64,000 bases of DNA from Candidatus Rhodoblastus alkanivorans (GCF_022760755.1 NZ_JAIVFP010000001.1:1220001-1284000), one strand, 5' to 3'; shown: positions 53,523 to 62,694, numbered from the stretch's first letter. The notes: generated by a model not told the origin, from the letters alone. Numbers and translations are program-made.

Positions 53523-54380
53523 ATGCGCCTGAACTGGCGCGGCCTCCTCTCCGCCTTCGGCCTGCTGGCGCTTCTTGGCGCCAGCCCCTCGGTTGCGCAG
53601 ACGATGCCCGATCTCGTCTCGCGCGACCGTTTGCGCGTCTGCGCGCCGCCCGCCAACATGCCGTTTTCCGACAAGGCGCAGCAAGGCTTCGAGAATAAGA
53701 TCGCGGAACTCGTGGCCGGAGAGCTCAAGGTTCCGCTTCATTATTTCTGGATGCCCGAGGGACCGGGCTTCGTCCACAACACTTTGCTGTCGGACATGTG
53801 CGACCTGATCGTCGGCTATGCGTCGGAATCCGATCTGGTCGATCATTCCAATCCCTATTACGCATCGACCTATGTTCTGGTGACGCGCAAGGGCGGACCG
53901 CTCGACGGCGTCAACCGGCTCAGCGACCCGCGCCTGAAGAACGCGAAGCTCGGCGTCATCGCCGCCACGCCGCCCGTCGATCATCTGATGGCGCTCGGCG
54001 TCTACGACCATGTCAAGAGCTATTCGCTGCTCGTGGACCGGCGCTATTCGTCGCCGGCCGAGGACGCGCTGCGCGATCTCGCGGCAGGGGAGAACGACGC
54101 TGTCATCCTCTGGGGGCCGATCGGCGGCTATTTCGCAAAAGTGGCTAAAATTCCGCTAACGGTCACACCGCTGGTCACGGACAAAAGGCCGCAATTCATC
54201 TATCGCATCGCCTTCGGCATGCGACGCGGTGAAACCGACTGGAAAGAAAAGCTGAACGCGATCATCCGCAAGCGCCAAAAAGATATTGACGCGATCCTCG
54301 AAAGCTATGGCGTGCCGCTTATGCCGATCGCGGCGGCGCCGATCGACGTCGGGCGGCGCGAACGCAGCGGCCCGCATTAA
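53523..54380 (+). CDS. xoxJ: Periplasmic binding-type protein XoxJ
   Basis: 285 residues with a signal peptide (LLALLGASPSVAQ) and a solute-binding protein fold of the SBP_bac_3 type: RDRLRVCAPPANMPFSDKAQ, FENKIAELVAGELKVPLHYF, DLIVGYASESDLVDHSNPYY. XoxJ/MoxJ proteins are required for active methanol dehydrogenase and may help maturation or PQQ insertion. It begins four bases after xoxG. The end converges on a minus-strand set of exported proteins. Confidence 0.9.
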   Translation: MRLNWRGLLSAFGLLALLGASPSVAQTMPDLVSRDRLRVCAPPANMPFSDKAQQGFENKIAELVAGELKVPLHYFWMPEGPGFVHNTLLSDMCDLIVGYASESDLVDHSNPYYASTYVLVTRKGGPLDGVNRLSDPRLKNAKLGVIAATPPVDHLMALGVYDHVKSYSLLVDRRYSSPAEDALRDLAAGENDAVILWGPIGGYFAKVAKIPLTVTPLVTDKRPQFIYRIAFGMRRGETDWKEKLNAIIRKRQKDIDAILESYGVPLMPIAAAPIDVGRRERSGPH

Positions 54381-54410
54381 GCAAAGCCGTCCGCGCTCGC
54401 CCGCATCGCC

Positions 54411-54782
54411 TCAAAAGCAGCGGATCTCCGCCTCGGCTTGGGCGCGGCGGAGATCGGCGACAATGTCGTTGAACCGCGGCGTGTTGCGGAAGGCATTGGC
54501 TGCCTGGCCGACGCCCAGGCGCATCGATAGGACGGTTTCGGCGTCGACATATTTGTCATAGGGCAGGATCGACGCCAGCACGTCGAGCGAGCAGGCGCAT
54601 TTGCGCAGCATTTCGCGCGACTCGCCGTTGGCGGCCATGCAGGCGAAGACATAATCTGCGCGCGCCTCGGTCGGATAATCATTTACAGCGTCGTTATCGC
54701 CGGCGCGGGCCGGCGCCGCCAGGGCCAGGGCCATCGCCAGCGCGAGACCCAGCGCGGCGAGATCAGCTCTTCTTGCCGTCAT
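54411..54782 (-). CDS. Small exported protein near xox genes
   Basis: 123 residues: signal peptide (LALAMALALAAPARAG), then EARADYVFACMAANGESREM, RKCACSLDVLASILPYDKYV and a C-terminal RCF. Four cysteines in the mature part could form disulfides, consistent with a periplasmic helical protein. Its start overlaps the preceding gene by 20 bases, implying cotranslation. No enzymatic motif is seen; I infer an accessory role in quinoprotein metabolism from the neighbours. Confidence 0.75.
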   Translation of the reverse strand: MTARRADLAALGLALAMALALAAPARAGDNDAVNDYPTEARADYVFACMAANGESREMLRKCACSLDVLASILPYDKYVDAETVLSMRLGVGQAANAFRNTPRFNDIVADLRRAQAEAEIRCF

Positions 54783-55428
54783 AGCGCAATTTCTCCTCCA
54801 TCAGCACGGCGCCGGACGGGTCGTGGGCGGCGATGTCGATCTCGTAGATGACGCCGGGCAGATTGGGCGCAACGCGAAAGACATAGGTCATGCCGTCCAG
54901 ACCGAGCATGCGGGATTTTTGCGGATCGTCTTTGAACGGAGCGACCTCGACCCGCCACGCCTTGTCCTGACCCTCGATCTTGTCCGGCGCGCTTTGCGCG
55001 CTGCGCAAGGCGCGGCGGATGGCGCTCTTGAAATAACGCGGATTGCCGTGGAGCAGCGCGGATAATTGCTGGATGTTGTTCTCCAGCATCAGAACCAAAG
55101 CGGGATTGCCGGTCATGTCCTCGAAGGGGCCGGCCGGCTTGCGCCTTTCGCCTGAGAACATCTGCACATCCACCGTGCGCTCGTCGGGCGCATGGCTGGC
55201 CTTCTGAATCATCAGCTTGATCTTGTCGTCGAAGGCGTCGCCATATTTGGCGGGATCGCTGGACTTCTGGCTATAGGAATAATCCAGTTCGTCGCCCGGC
55301 TTGGTGTTGGTGAGTTGCGGCGTGTCGAACAGAAGATCGGCGGCGGAGGGAGGCTTGTCGTTGGCGAGCGCCAGCGGCGCTTGAGCGAACAGAAGACAAG
55401 CGAAAAAAGGCCCCAGGCGGAGCTTCAT
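54763..55428 (-). CDS. Exported protein of unknown function
   Basis: 221 residues from ATG 55426-55428 (AAGGAG upstream), with signal peptide MKLRLGPFFACLLFAQAPLA. The mature part is beta-rich (TKPGDELDYSYSQKSSD, GMTYVFRVAPNLPGVIYEID, VLMEEKLRYDGKKS) and resembles a periplasmic lipid- or ligand-binding barrel. No Cys occurs after the signal. It overlaps the 123-residue protein downstream and is probably in the same transcription unit. Family not recognised. Confidence 0.72.
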   Translation of the reverse strand: MKLRLGPFFACLLFAQAPLALANDKPPSAADLLFDTPQLTNTKPGDELDYSYSQKSSDPAKYGDAFDDKIKLMIQKASHAPDERTVDVQMFSGERRKPAGPFEDMTGNPALVLMLENNIQQLSALLHGNPRYFKSAIRRALRSAQSAPDKIEGQDKAWRVEVAPFKDDPQKSRMLGLDGMTYVFRVAPNLPGVIYEIDIAAHDPSGAVLMEEKLRYDGKKS

Positions 55429-55612
55429 GCATTTCTCCTTGGCGGGAGTGGGTTGAAGCGTTGGAGACGGCCACGATCCGGTCGAACCGTTGCCGTCCCT
55501 GAATTCCTTTGCTGTCGCGGCGCATTTGCGAAATGCGGGTGACGACCTCTTCGCTCGCCGCTCTGGAGCCGGAAGGCCCCGCGGCGCGAAAAGCTCGGCC
55601 CGCGTCCCGCGC

Positions 55613-56317
55613 TCAGCGCGCGGCGGATTTGTAGCCCGCCATGTCGAGCATGAAGCCACGCCCGCGCACGGTGCTGATGAACGGGCCGCCGACGCGGGTG
55701 ATCTCGGTGAATTTGGTGCGCAAATAGCCGAGGTAGACATCGACCACATTGAGCGACGTGCCACCCTGATCGCCCCAAAGTTGGTCGTAAATGTCGCCGC
55801 GCCCGACCGGGTGATTGGCGTTGTCCATCAGGATGGCGAGAAGCTCGGTCTCGCGCTGGGTCAGACGGATATGGGCGCCGCCGAAGAAAGCCTGACGGGT
55901 GCGCAGGTCGAGCACGAGTTGGCCGACCTTGCGGCGCTCGCTCGAATCGGCCGAGATCGAACGATGAATCAGATGGGCGCGCAACCGCTCAACCAGTTCG
56001 TCGAACAGGAAGGGCTTGGCGATATAGTCGTCGGCGCCCGCACTGAGCCCGCTGGCTCGATCGGTCGCTTCATGGCGCGCGCTGAGAAAGAGGATCGGTT
56101 CGGTGCGTCCGTTGCGCCGCATGGCGCGGCACATTTCGAAGTCGTGCTTGTCTGGAGAGGCGGAATCGAACAAAACCGCGCACGGATTGAGCGCTTTCGC
56201 GGTTTCGACCGGATCTTCACCTTCGGCAACGAAAGTGACGTCGAAGCCCTCGGCTTTGAGGCCTTCGGCGAGTTCGCCTCCGGCGACCAGATCGTTTTCG
56301 ATGATCAGAACATTCAT
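55613..56317 (-). CDS. OmpR-family response regulator
   Basis: 234 residues. The receiver domain NVLIIENDLVAGGELAEGLK has Asp51 in CAVLFDSASPDKHDF, Lys in ADDYIAKPFLFDELVERL, and a winged-helix output (IRLTQRETELLAILMDNANH, VDVYLGYLRTKFTEI, ISTVRGRGFML). It probably activates or represses transcription of nearby genes in response to an unlinked kinase. IIEND replaces the usual EDD, so metal binding may be weaker. It lies 184 bases ahead of the exported-protein pair on the same strand. A link to xox control is plausible. Confidence 0.9.
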   Translation of the reverse strand: MNVLIIENDLVAGGELAEGLKAEGFDVTFVAEGEDPVETAKALNPCAVLFDSASPDKHDFEMCRAMRRNGRTEPILFLSARHEATDRASGLSAGADDYIAKPFLFDELVERLRAHLIHRSISADSSERRKVGQLVLDLRTRQAFFGGAHIRLTQRETELLAILMDNANHPVGRGDIYDQLWGDQGGTSLNVVDVYLGYLRTKFTEITRVGGPFISTVRGRGFMLDMAGYKSAAR

Positions 56318-56588
56318 CGCAGCATGCCCCGGGTTTCACATTCCCTGCCGCCGGTCCTTTTTGAGACTTCCGCTCGACCGTTCAGCGTCCGCGAAGATAG
56401 AGCCTCGCGCTCGTTGTCACAACGCGGGAGGGCCCGATTGGGTCCCTTCCGGCCACAAAAATCTTATTAAATTAATCTTAGATTTCTTAGTTTGAATATA
56501 TTGATATAATGATAAACGTGTATTTCCGCCACGTGCTTGAGCAACTTAAAGCAAAAACCGTCGCTCGGCAAGTCGCGAACGCATTGTA
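56318..56588. other. AT-rich intergenic region
   Basis: 271 bases, conspicuously A+T-rich at 56460-56530 compared with the neighbours, between the response regulator start and the end of the 203-residue gene. It probably holds the regulator's promoter. No gene or terminator stem is evident. Confidence 0.4.
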
Positions 56589-57200
56589 TCAGAGTCGCTG
56601 TTGAATCTTGCGGGCGATTTCGAACAGGCGATTTTCAAGCAACATCGGCGTTTCGCAAACGTAAGTCAGAGATTGGGAGCGCGCCTCAAAGATCCTCTTG
56701 TCCCAGGCAAGACTCGATTGTGCGTCCTTCAGCGTCTCGACCGCGGTCAGATTTTTTGCTTCCTGTTGGTCGCCGATCTTGTCGGCCTCATCGCGAATTT
56801 TTTCGGCCAGCCGGTTCTGGCCGCGCGCATAGCGCACGATTCCCGAAATGACGCGGTTGCGCTCGGTATTGATGATGTCGAGCACACCAGCGAAAACATG
56901 GGTCAGACGAGCGGATTTGTCGGCGCCGGCCTTGGCGGCGAAGGCGGCGATCAGCCCGTCGGCGTCGGTCAGCGGCGTGCGGCGCGACGCCAGCTTGTGA
57001 GCCAATTCGGCGGCGTCTTGGTCATCCTCCCAGTTTCCCGCCTTGGCGATATCCGGCCCCGTCCATACGGCCGCGGCGCTGACGGGTCCGGTCTTGGCCT
57101 GGGCGCAGGGCCATTGGGCATCGTCCGCCGGCCCCGCCAGGCATGAAGCGGCCGAGCCAAGCAGAAACATCAAAGCGGCGCATGTTACGAGCCGAACCAT
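56589..57200 (-). CDS. Exported helical protein of unknown function
   Basis: 203 residues; GGGAGG lies eight bases before the ATG. Signal peptide MVRLVTCAALMFLLGSAASCLAG, possibly a lipoprotein signal although the residues before Cys are not ideal. The mature part is helical (ARLTHVFAGVLDIINTERNR, RNRVISGIVRYARGQNRLAE), with PCAQ near the start and YVCETP near the end likely disulfide-bonded. It follows the beta-propeller gene by 36 bases in the same orientation, so it belongs to the PQQ-associated set. No family name is certain. Confidence 0.75.
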   Translation of the reverse strand: MVRLVTCAALMFLLGSAASCLAGPADDAQWPCAQAKTGPVSAAAVWTGPDIAKAGNWEDDQDAAELAHKLASRRTPLTDADGLIAAFAAKAGADKSARLTHVFAGVLDIINTERNRVISGIVRYARGQNRLAEKIRDEADKIGDQQEAKNLTAVETLKDAQSSLAWDKRIFEARSQSLTYVCETPMLLENRLFEIARKIQQRL

Positions 57201-57236
57201 TCCATCCTCCCAAAACGAAAGCCGTGCGCCGGCGCC

Positions 57237-58217
57237 TCAATGCGGTGACGAAACCGCGCCCCACGGCGCGAGGCCGACGGGAATGCTCTTGACCACCGTG
57301 AGGTTCGGGACATCGATCACCGAGACGTCGTTGGAATTGCCATTGGTGGTGAACAGCAGTTTTTCGTCCGGCGTCAGCGTCAGATGCCACACGCGCAACC
57401 CCACTAGCAAATATTTTTCCACCTCGAAGGTCTGGGCGTTGACGACCGCGACGCGATTGGCCGGTCCCAGGGCGACGAAGGCTGTCTTGCCGTCGCTCGT
57501 CAGGCGGATGCCGACCGGCTGGATTTCCTGCTGGGTCAGCCCCGGCACGTCGAAACGGATTTGCTTGATGATCTTGTGCGTCTTCGGGTCGATGACGGAG
57601 ACCATCCCGCCGAGTTCGGAGCTGACCCACAGGCGCGACCCGTCCTTGCTGAAAATTGCGACACGCGGACGCTTGCCCACCAGCACGCTGTCGATCAGCT
57701 TGAAGCTGTGCGCGTCGATGAAATGCGCCATGCTCGTCACTTCCGACGTATTGACGAGCGTGTCGCCGTCCGGGCTCAAGGCCATGCCCTCCGGCTCGAT
57801 TCCGACCGGCACGCGGGCGATGATCCGGTTCTTCTCGACGTCGAGCACGGTGACTTCGGAATTGTCCTCATTCGAAATATAGAGCGGATTTCCAGAGGGA
57901 TTGAGAGCAAATTGCTCGGGGTCGGAGCCGGAATTGAGCGTGCGCAGGATCTTGAGGTTCGATGTGTCCACGACGTCGATGCCGTTGTCGTCGCTGGCGC
58001 AGACATAGAGTTGCTTGCCATCCGGGCTGATGGTGACGCCGCGCGGCCGCCGCCCGACCGGGAAGGTCTTCGTCACCGCGAGCTTTTCCGAATCGATCAC
58101 GCTGACGGAATTGCCTTTTTCATTGGTGACGTAAATCTGGTAGGCGACGGCCGGAACCGAGACGACGCTCGCCAGCGCGCCGCTCAACACCAACGCGCAG
58201 GCCCTAAAGCAATGCAT
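57237..58217 (-). CDS. PQQ-catabolism-associated YVTN beta-propeller protein
   Basis: 326 residues from ATG 58215-58217 (AGGAG upstream), with a signal peptide (LSGALASVVSVPAVA). About seven YVTN-type propeller repeats follow: YVTNEKGNSVSVIDSEKLAV, FPVGRRPRGVTISPDGKQLY, LYISNEDNSEVTVLDVEKNR and so on. This periplasmic family typically sits beside PQQ-dependent alcohol dehydrogenases and an ABC-type binding protein, exactly as here. The role is unknown; a scaffold or redox-related function is guessed. The tail ends PWGAVSSPH. Confidence 0.88.
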   Translation of the reverse strand: MHCFRACALVLSGALASVVSVPAVAYQIYVTNEKGNSVSVIDSEKLAVTKTFPVGRRPRGVTISPDGKQLYVCASDDNGIDVVDTSNLKILRTLNSGSDPEQFALNPSGNPLYISNEDNSEVTVLDVEKNRIIARVPVGIEPEGMALSPDGDTLVNTSEVTSMAHFIDAHSFKLIDSVLVGKRPRVAIFSKDGSRLWVSSELGGMVSVIDPKTHKIIKQIRFDVPGLTQQEIQPVGIRLTSDGKTAFVALGPANRVAVVNAQTFEVEKYLLVGLRVWHLTLTPDEKLLFTTNGNSNDVSVIDVPNLTVVKSIPVGLAPWGAVSSPH

Positions 58218-58269
58218 GATCTTCTCCTGGCGGCTATTTGAATTTAACTTTTTGGATTTTTCTTGGCGC

Positions 58270-59505
58270 CTATTTGAAGTGGCAGGCCGTTTCCGGCAGA
58301 TCGAAGCCCAGAGTGTCGAGCGTCGTTCGCTGATGCAAAAAGCCCGGCTGCGGCGCGATTCCGACGATGGACATCGGCTGGGCGAGCAGCACCGGCTGAC
58401 GCAGTTGCAGATCCCAGGGACGGAAGGTGGCGGCGACCCCCTTATATACGCCGATGCTGAAATCCGGCCCCACGAGATAGGCTCGGATCGCACTGGCGTC
58501 GGCTTTCTTGAGGGCGACCGCCGCGTCGCCGATCGCACGCCCCGCCATCCAGGCCTGATAATCGATCGGCCGCATGTGGCGCCCGGCGAAGCGCAGAAAC
58601 TTGGTCTGCAATTGCTCGGCGCCCCAGGCGATGTGAACGGGGCTCCATGAGGTCGCGACGAGCCCCTGCGTGCCCAGAACCAGCTTGGGCTCCGCGGTGC
58701 GGTAGAGAATATAATCGCCGAAATCATTGGCCTCGTCCGCGACGACGATGACGTCATAGTCGATGCCCCGGGCGAAGGTCAGCGCTGCCGCTTCCGTCAC
58801 GCTGTCACTGCGCGCCTTGGCCAGCGGCCCGAAGGTCCAGGGCTTTTGCGCCACGATTTTGAGCCCGAATTTTTTCGCGGAATTCCAGAAGGAGGCGGCG
58901 TATTCGGCGTCATGGGGGCGGGGGCCGATGACCAGCAGAATGCGTCGCCACTGACGCACGACGAGGAATTGCGCCAGAGCGTCGGTGAGCATCGCCCTGC
59001 TCGGAGCGAGGTGGAAAAGATTGGGCCGGCAGTCCGCGCCGCGCAGGGAATTGTCCTGCGCGGCGGCGTTGAACACCAGCGCGCCGAGCGGCCGCAGGGC
59101 GTCGGCGACCTGGATCAGATCGGGGGTTGGCAGGTCGGCGATGAACAGGCGCACGCCCTTGTCGGCAAGAGCGCGCGCCGCCGCGACCGGCGATTGGCCG
59201 GGCTCGACCACGGTCGTCGTCAGCTCGTAGGTCTGGCCGACAAAGGACCCGGTCGTGTTGTTCTCCGCGATCGCCAGCGCGGCACCGCGCTCGCCTTCGT
59301 CCTTGGGGACGGCGTAAAGATCGTATAGCGCCGGCGCCGGCTTCGCATATGCGATATAGCCGATATTGACCTGAAGCTTGCCCTGCGCCCGGGCGCCGGA
59401 TGGCTGTGAGACGCACAGGCAGACGCAAAGATAGAAGAGGCGCAACGCCGTCCAAGCGAAGGTGCGGCGCCGCAAAGCAGCATATTCTTGCAAACTACTT
59501 TCCAT
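58270..59505 (-). CDS. ABC-type substrate-binding protein of PQQ-alcohol dehydrogenase systems
   Basis: 411 residues from the ATG at 59503-59505 (MESSLQEYAALRRRTFAW), though the frame is open 48 bases upstream. A membrane signal (LRLFYLCVCLCVSQPSGARA) precedes a Leu/Ile/Val-binding-type fold: VNIGYIAYAKPAPALYDLYA, ALAIAENNTTGSFVGQTYEL, IADLPTPDLIQVADALRPLG. This group occurs with PQQ-dependent alcohol dehydrogenases. No permease or ATPase is adjacent, so it may sense rather than import. It is divergent from the DUF2380 gene. Confidence 0.85.
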   Translation of the reverse strand: MESSLQEYAALRRRTFAWTALRLFYLCVCLCVSQPSGARAQGKLQVNIGYIAYAKPAPALYDLYAVPKDEGERGAALAIAENNTTGSFVGQTYELTTTVVEPGQSPVAAARALADKGVRLFIADLPTPDLIQVADALRPLGALVFNAAAQDNSLRGADCRPNLFHLAPSRAMLTDALAQFLVVRQWRRILLVIGPRPHDAEYAASFWNSAKKFGLKIVAQKPWTFGPLAKARSDSVTEAAALTFARGIDYDVIVVADEANDFGDYILYRTAEPKLVLGTQGLVATSWSPVHIAWGAEQLQTKFLRFAGRHMRPIDYQAWMAGRAIGDAAVALKKADASAIRAYLVGPDFSIGVYKGVAATFRPWDLQLRQPVLLAQPMSIVGIAPQPGFLHQRTTLDTLGFDLPETACHFK

Positions 59506-59693
59506 ATGAAGATTATTTGTGATCCAATGCTGAGACGTCAATGTGAAAATCATAAGAGATTATTAAGACGGCGCCGAATGCGCGTCACGGGCCCTTGTGC
59601 CATAATCCGCTCAATTTAGAAGTTGCGCAAGACTTGCCCAATATCGAGATGCTGTCTGTAGTCGCCATGGTGAATAATACTTCGGAGTTAGAG

Positions 59694-60179
59694 ATGAGCG
59701 TGCTTTGGCTCGCGGCCGTGGCCTTGCCCGCGCTGGTCGCGTCATTACCGGTTTACGCCAAGGCGCCGCCGACTCCCTTGCTTGTGATGCCCTTTGCTTT
59801 CGCGGATGGCGACGCCATTCTCCAGGCGGACGGCCACGCCGACCAGGTCGAGCTGATGCTGAACGAGCTGCGCGTCGCAATCGATCGCAAGGGCGTTTAT
59901 CGCACGATCTCGCCGGAATTCACCGAAGATTTCATTTCCGGCGACAGCGCGCGGGTGCTGCAGCGCGCACGCGATCTCGGCGCCGCTTTCGTTCTCGCCG
60001 GCGCCGTCCAGAACGTGGGCGCGCAAGCCTCGAATGTCTGGCTTGGCCTCTTCGACGCCGCCGACGGTCGGCGCCTGCTTCACTGGCAATCGACCTTCCG
60101 CGGCGACAGCGACGATTCGTGGCGCCGCGCGGCCGCCTTTCTCGGCGACGAAGTCTCGGCCTCGCCGCCGCCCTATTGA
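59694..60179 (+). CDS. DUF2380 exported protein
   Basis: 161 residues from ATG 59694 (GGAG upstream): signal peptide MSVLWLAAVALPALVASLPV, then LVMPFAFADGDAILQADGHA, RARDLGAAFVLAGAVQNVGA and NVWLGLFDAADGRRLLHWQS, the DUF2380 pattern. DUF2380 proteins occur near PQQ-dependent alcohol oxidation genes. It is divergent from the binding-protein gene across 188 bases and sits 102 bases ahead of gfa. The function is unknown. Confidence 0.75.
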   Translation: MSVLWLAAVALPALVASLPVYAKAPPTPLLVMPFAFADGDAILQADGHADQVELMLNELRVAIDRKGVYRTISPEFTEDFISGDSARVLQRARDLGAAFVLAGAVQNVGAQASNVWLGLFDAADGRRLLHWQSTFRGDSDDSWRRAAAFLGDEVSASPPPY

Positions 60180-60281
60180 CGGTGTGCGCAAAGGACGCGG
60201 CCCGCGCGTCCTGCGCCCGCCGTTGACGCCTCGGATGTTTCGGGTTGTTCCGGGGCCAATCAGAAACCCGAGGAGGAAGTC

Positions 60282-60854
60282 ATGACTGTCAGCATCCACC
60301 CCTCAGTCGATAGCGGGCTCAAGCCCGGACGCGCCGATTTCGAAGGCGGAACCCTGACCTGCAAATGCGCCCATGATCCGGTGAAGGTCGCCATCAAGGG
60401 CAATGTCGCGCATAACCACGCCTGCGGATGCACCAAGTGCTGGAAGCCGGGCGGCGCCGTCTTCTCCGTCGTCGGCGTCGTGCCGCGCGAGAACGTCACG
60501 GTGATCGCGCATCCGGAAAAGCTCTATATCGTCGATCCCAACGCGACGATTCAGCGCCATGCCTGCAAGGAATGCGGCGTGCATATGTTCGGCCGGATCG
60601 AGAACAAGAGCCATCCCTTCTATGGGCTCGATTTCATCCACACCGAACTTTCCTCGGACGACGGCTGGGCGCCGCCGGAATTCGCCGCTTTCGTGTCCTC
60701 GATCATCGAATCCGGCTTCCCGCCGTCGCGCATGGGCGAGGTTCGCTCGCGCCTGAAGGAATTGCACCTGGAACCCTATGATGCGCTCTCCCCGCCGCTG
60801 ATGGACGCGATCGCGACCCATATCGCGAAAGCCTCGGGCAAACTCGCCGCCTGA
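60282..60854 (+). CDS. gfa: Glutathione-dependent formaldehyde-activating enzyme
   Basis: 190 residues, the standard Gfa length. Zinc-binding cysteines occur in [30 protein letters not shown] and [14 protein letters not shown]. It catalyses or accelerates condensation of formaldehyde with glutathione to S-hydroxymethylglutathione, the substrate of FrmA. The gene is 81 bases upstream of fghA on the same strand; together with frmA (48.7 kb) the window encodes the full route to formate. Confidence 0.95.
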   Translation: MTVSIHPSVDSGLKPGRADFEGGTLTCKCAHDPVKVAIKGNVAHNHACGCTKCWKPGGAVFSVVGVVPRENVTVIAHPEKLYIVDPNATIQRHACKECGVHMFGRIENKSHPFYGLDFIHTELSSDDGWAPPEFAAFVSSIIESGFPPSRMGEVRSRLKELHLEPYDALSPPLMDAIATHIAKASGKLAA

Positions 60855-60935
60855 GCCCGTCAAACGCTTTTCGTTTCAGCGTCGGAGCGCCCGTCAGGGC
60901 GCCCCGACGCATTCTTTTCCGCTCGGAGTTCGACG

Positions 60936-61766
60936 ATGGAGACTGTTTCCACCAACAAGTCGCATGGCGGCGTGCAAGGCGTCTATCGCCATGACTCGCG
61001 CGAGACCAATTGCCCGATGACCTTTTCCGTGTTCACGCCGCCGCAGGCCGAGCGTGGCCCGGTTCCCGTGCTATGGTATCTGTCAGGCCTGACCTGCAGC
61101 CACGCCAATGTCACCGAAAAGGGCGAGTTCCGCGCGGCGGCCGCCGAACATGGCGTCGTCATCGTCGCCCCCGACACCTCGCCGCGCGGCGCCGACGTGC
61201 CGGACGAGCCCGACAATTGGCAGTTCGGCTCCGGCGCAGGCTTTTATGTGGACGCCACGCAGGAGCCTTACGCCAAGAATTACCGCATGTATTCCTATGT
61301 GACCAAGGAGTTGCCGGAGCTCGTCGCGGCCCAATTCCCGGTGGATACGAGCCGGCAGGGCATATTCGGCCATTCCATGGGCGGCCATGGCGCGATCACC
61401 ATCGCCCTCAAGCATCCCGACCGTTTCAAGAGCTGCTCCGCATTCGCCCCGATCGTCCAGCCTTCGACCGCGGGCTGGTCGAAACCGGCCTTGGAAAAAT
61501 ATCTCGGCGCCGACGAGAAGGCGTGGCGCGCCTATGACGCCACCATGCTGATCGCCGACGGCGCGCGTTTCAAGGATTTCCTGGTCGATCAGGGCTCATC
61601 CGACAATTTTCTCCAGGACGGGCTGAGACCCTGGCTGCTGGAGGAGGCCTGCGCCAAGGCGGGGGTCCCGCTGGTTCTCAACATGCGCGACGGCTACGAC
61701 CATTCCTATTATTTCATTTCGACTTTCATGGCCGACCATATCGCCTGGCACGCCGCCAGACTTTGA
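60936..61766 (+). CDS. fghA: S-formylglutathione hydrolase
   Basis: 276 residues of the esterase D family: PVPVLWYLSGLTCSHANVTE (oxyanion region), IVAPDTSPRGADVPDEPDNW, GIFGHSMGGHGAITIALKHP with nucleophile Ser147, and DGYDHSYYFISTFMADHIAW with the catalytic His. It releases formate and glutathione from S-formylglutathione. The stop lies inside the first of three tandem repeats. Confidence 0.97.
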   Translation: METVSTNKSHGGVQGVYRHDSRETNCPMTFSVFTPPQAERGPVPVLWYLSGLTCSHANVTEKGEFRAAAAEHGVVIVAPDTSPRGADVPDEPDNWQFGSGAGFYVDATQEPYAKNYRMYSYVTKELPELVAAQFPVDTSRQGIFGHSMGGHGAITIALKHPDRFKSCSAFAPIVQPSTAGWSKPALEKYLGADEKAWRAYDATMLIADGARFKDFLVDQGSSDNFLQDGLRPWLLEEACAKAGVPLVLNMRDGYDHSYYFISTFMADHIAWHAARL

Positions 61767-61824
61767 CTTGGCAGTCTCCCAAACTTTGACTTGGCGGTCT
61801 CCCAAACTTTGACTTGGCAGTCTC
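61760..61824 (+). repeat. Three 23-bp direct repeats at the fghA stop
   Basis: Units begin at 61760, 61783 and 61806 with ACTTTGACTTGGCAGTCTCC (the second has GGCGG for GGCAG; the third is cut short at 61824). The fghA stop TGA is within the first unit, so the two extra units look like slippage or duplication copies of the gene's end. Confidence 0.9.
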
Positions 61825-61828
61825 AAGG

Positions 61829-61866
61829 AAAAGCCCTCCGGCCCCCGCTGCCGGAGGGCTTTGCTC
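61829..61866 (+). terminator. Rho-independent terminator after fghA
   Basis: AAAAGCCCTCCGGC (61829-61842), a short loop, GCCGGAGGGCTTT (61850-61862). The stem is 13 bp and perfect; the T tail is short. It ends the gfa-fghA unit. Confidence 0.85.
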
Positions 61867-62289
61867 TATACGGCTTCCAATTTTTTCCTGCCCAGTTTGG
61901 GGCAGGGCGATCCTCCAAATTCACCAAGTCTTTCAGCTTGACAGCGGCGCGGCCCTTCAAATAGCATCATCATAACAAAAGAAACGAATGTGAATAATAC
62001 AAACGAATGATAAACCTCGCCAGGCAATGCACCGGAGCGAGGGGGAGGGTCAAATGACCGAGGGCAAGATCGGCGCATTGCGCGGATATATTCGCGTATT
62101 CAAAAGCAAACTCCGATGTATTGCGCATGGTCGGCGGCCTGTTGCGCCAACTCCCGTAAAAAAATTGCCAGCGGCGCTCTGACCGGCGCGACTTTCGCGT
62201 CTCGATCTCGCCTGTCGAATATTTGCCGCGCCGAGCGTCGTCGCGGCCAAGGAAGTCGTGTGCGAGTAATAAAGTTCGAGGAGGAGAAA
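61867..62289. other. Gene-free region upstream of SCP2-like gene
   Basis: About 420 bases without a convincing gene; short frames lack ribosome sites and family features. AT-rich around 61960-62010. It presumably holds the promoter of the SCP2-like gene, whose own ribosome site is GAGGAG (62281-62286). Confidence 0.4.
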
Positions 62290-62694
62290 ATGCCAGCGTT
62301 ATTTTCCGACGACTGGATGGTCGATTTCGGCAATGCCTGGAATGACGAAAAGGACCTGGGCGACGCCCTCGCCAAGATCGGCTTCAATTCCGTCATCGCT
62401 TACGGCTTCGACAATGAGGAGCAGCCGCGCGGCGCCATCAAGGTCGAGAACGGCTATGTGGTCGAGGCCGGCGCTTTCAAGGGCCAGAGCTTGAACTGGG
62501 ATCTGCGTGCGAGCCCCGCGAACTGGGAAAAATGGTGCCAAAGCGGCATCGGCATGATGGGGCTCGGCCTTGCCTATACTTCGGGCAAGATCAAGTTCAA
62601 GGTCGGCGACTATGGCGCCATGATCAAGAATCCCGCCATGGCCAGCCCCTTCATCAAGAGCTTTGAAGTCATGGGGAAGGTTCCGCGCAGCTGA
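62290..62694 (+). CDS. SCP2-like sterol/lipid-binding domain protein
   Basis: 134 residues from ATG 62290 (GAGGAG four bases upstream). The sequence reads as a small SCP2-type barrel: GYVVEAGAFKGQSLNWDLRA, NWEKWCQSGIGMMGLGLAYT, GKIKFKVGDYGAMIKNPAMA. Proteins of this type bind lipids or other hydrophobic ligands. There is no signal peptide. The gene stands 66 bases upstream of a membrane-fusion adaptor gene. The family assignment is by pattern. Confidence 0.65.
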   Translation: MPALFSDDWMVDFGNAWNDEKDLGDALAKIGFNSVIAYGFDNEEQPRGAIKVENGYVVEAGAFKGQSLNWDLRASPANWEKWCQSGIGMMGLGLAYTSGKIKFKVGDYGAMIKNPAMASPFIKSFEVMGKVPRS

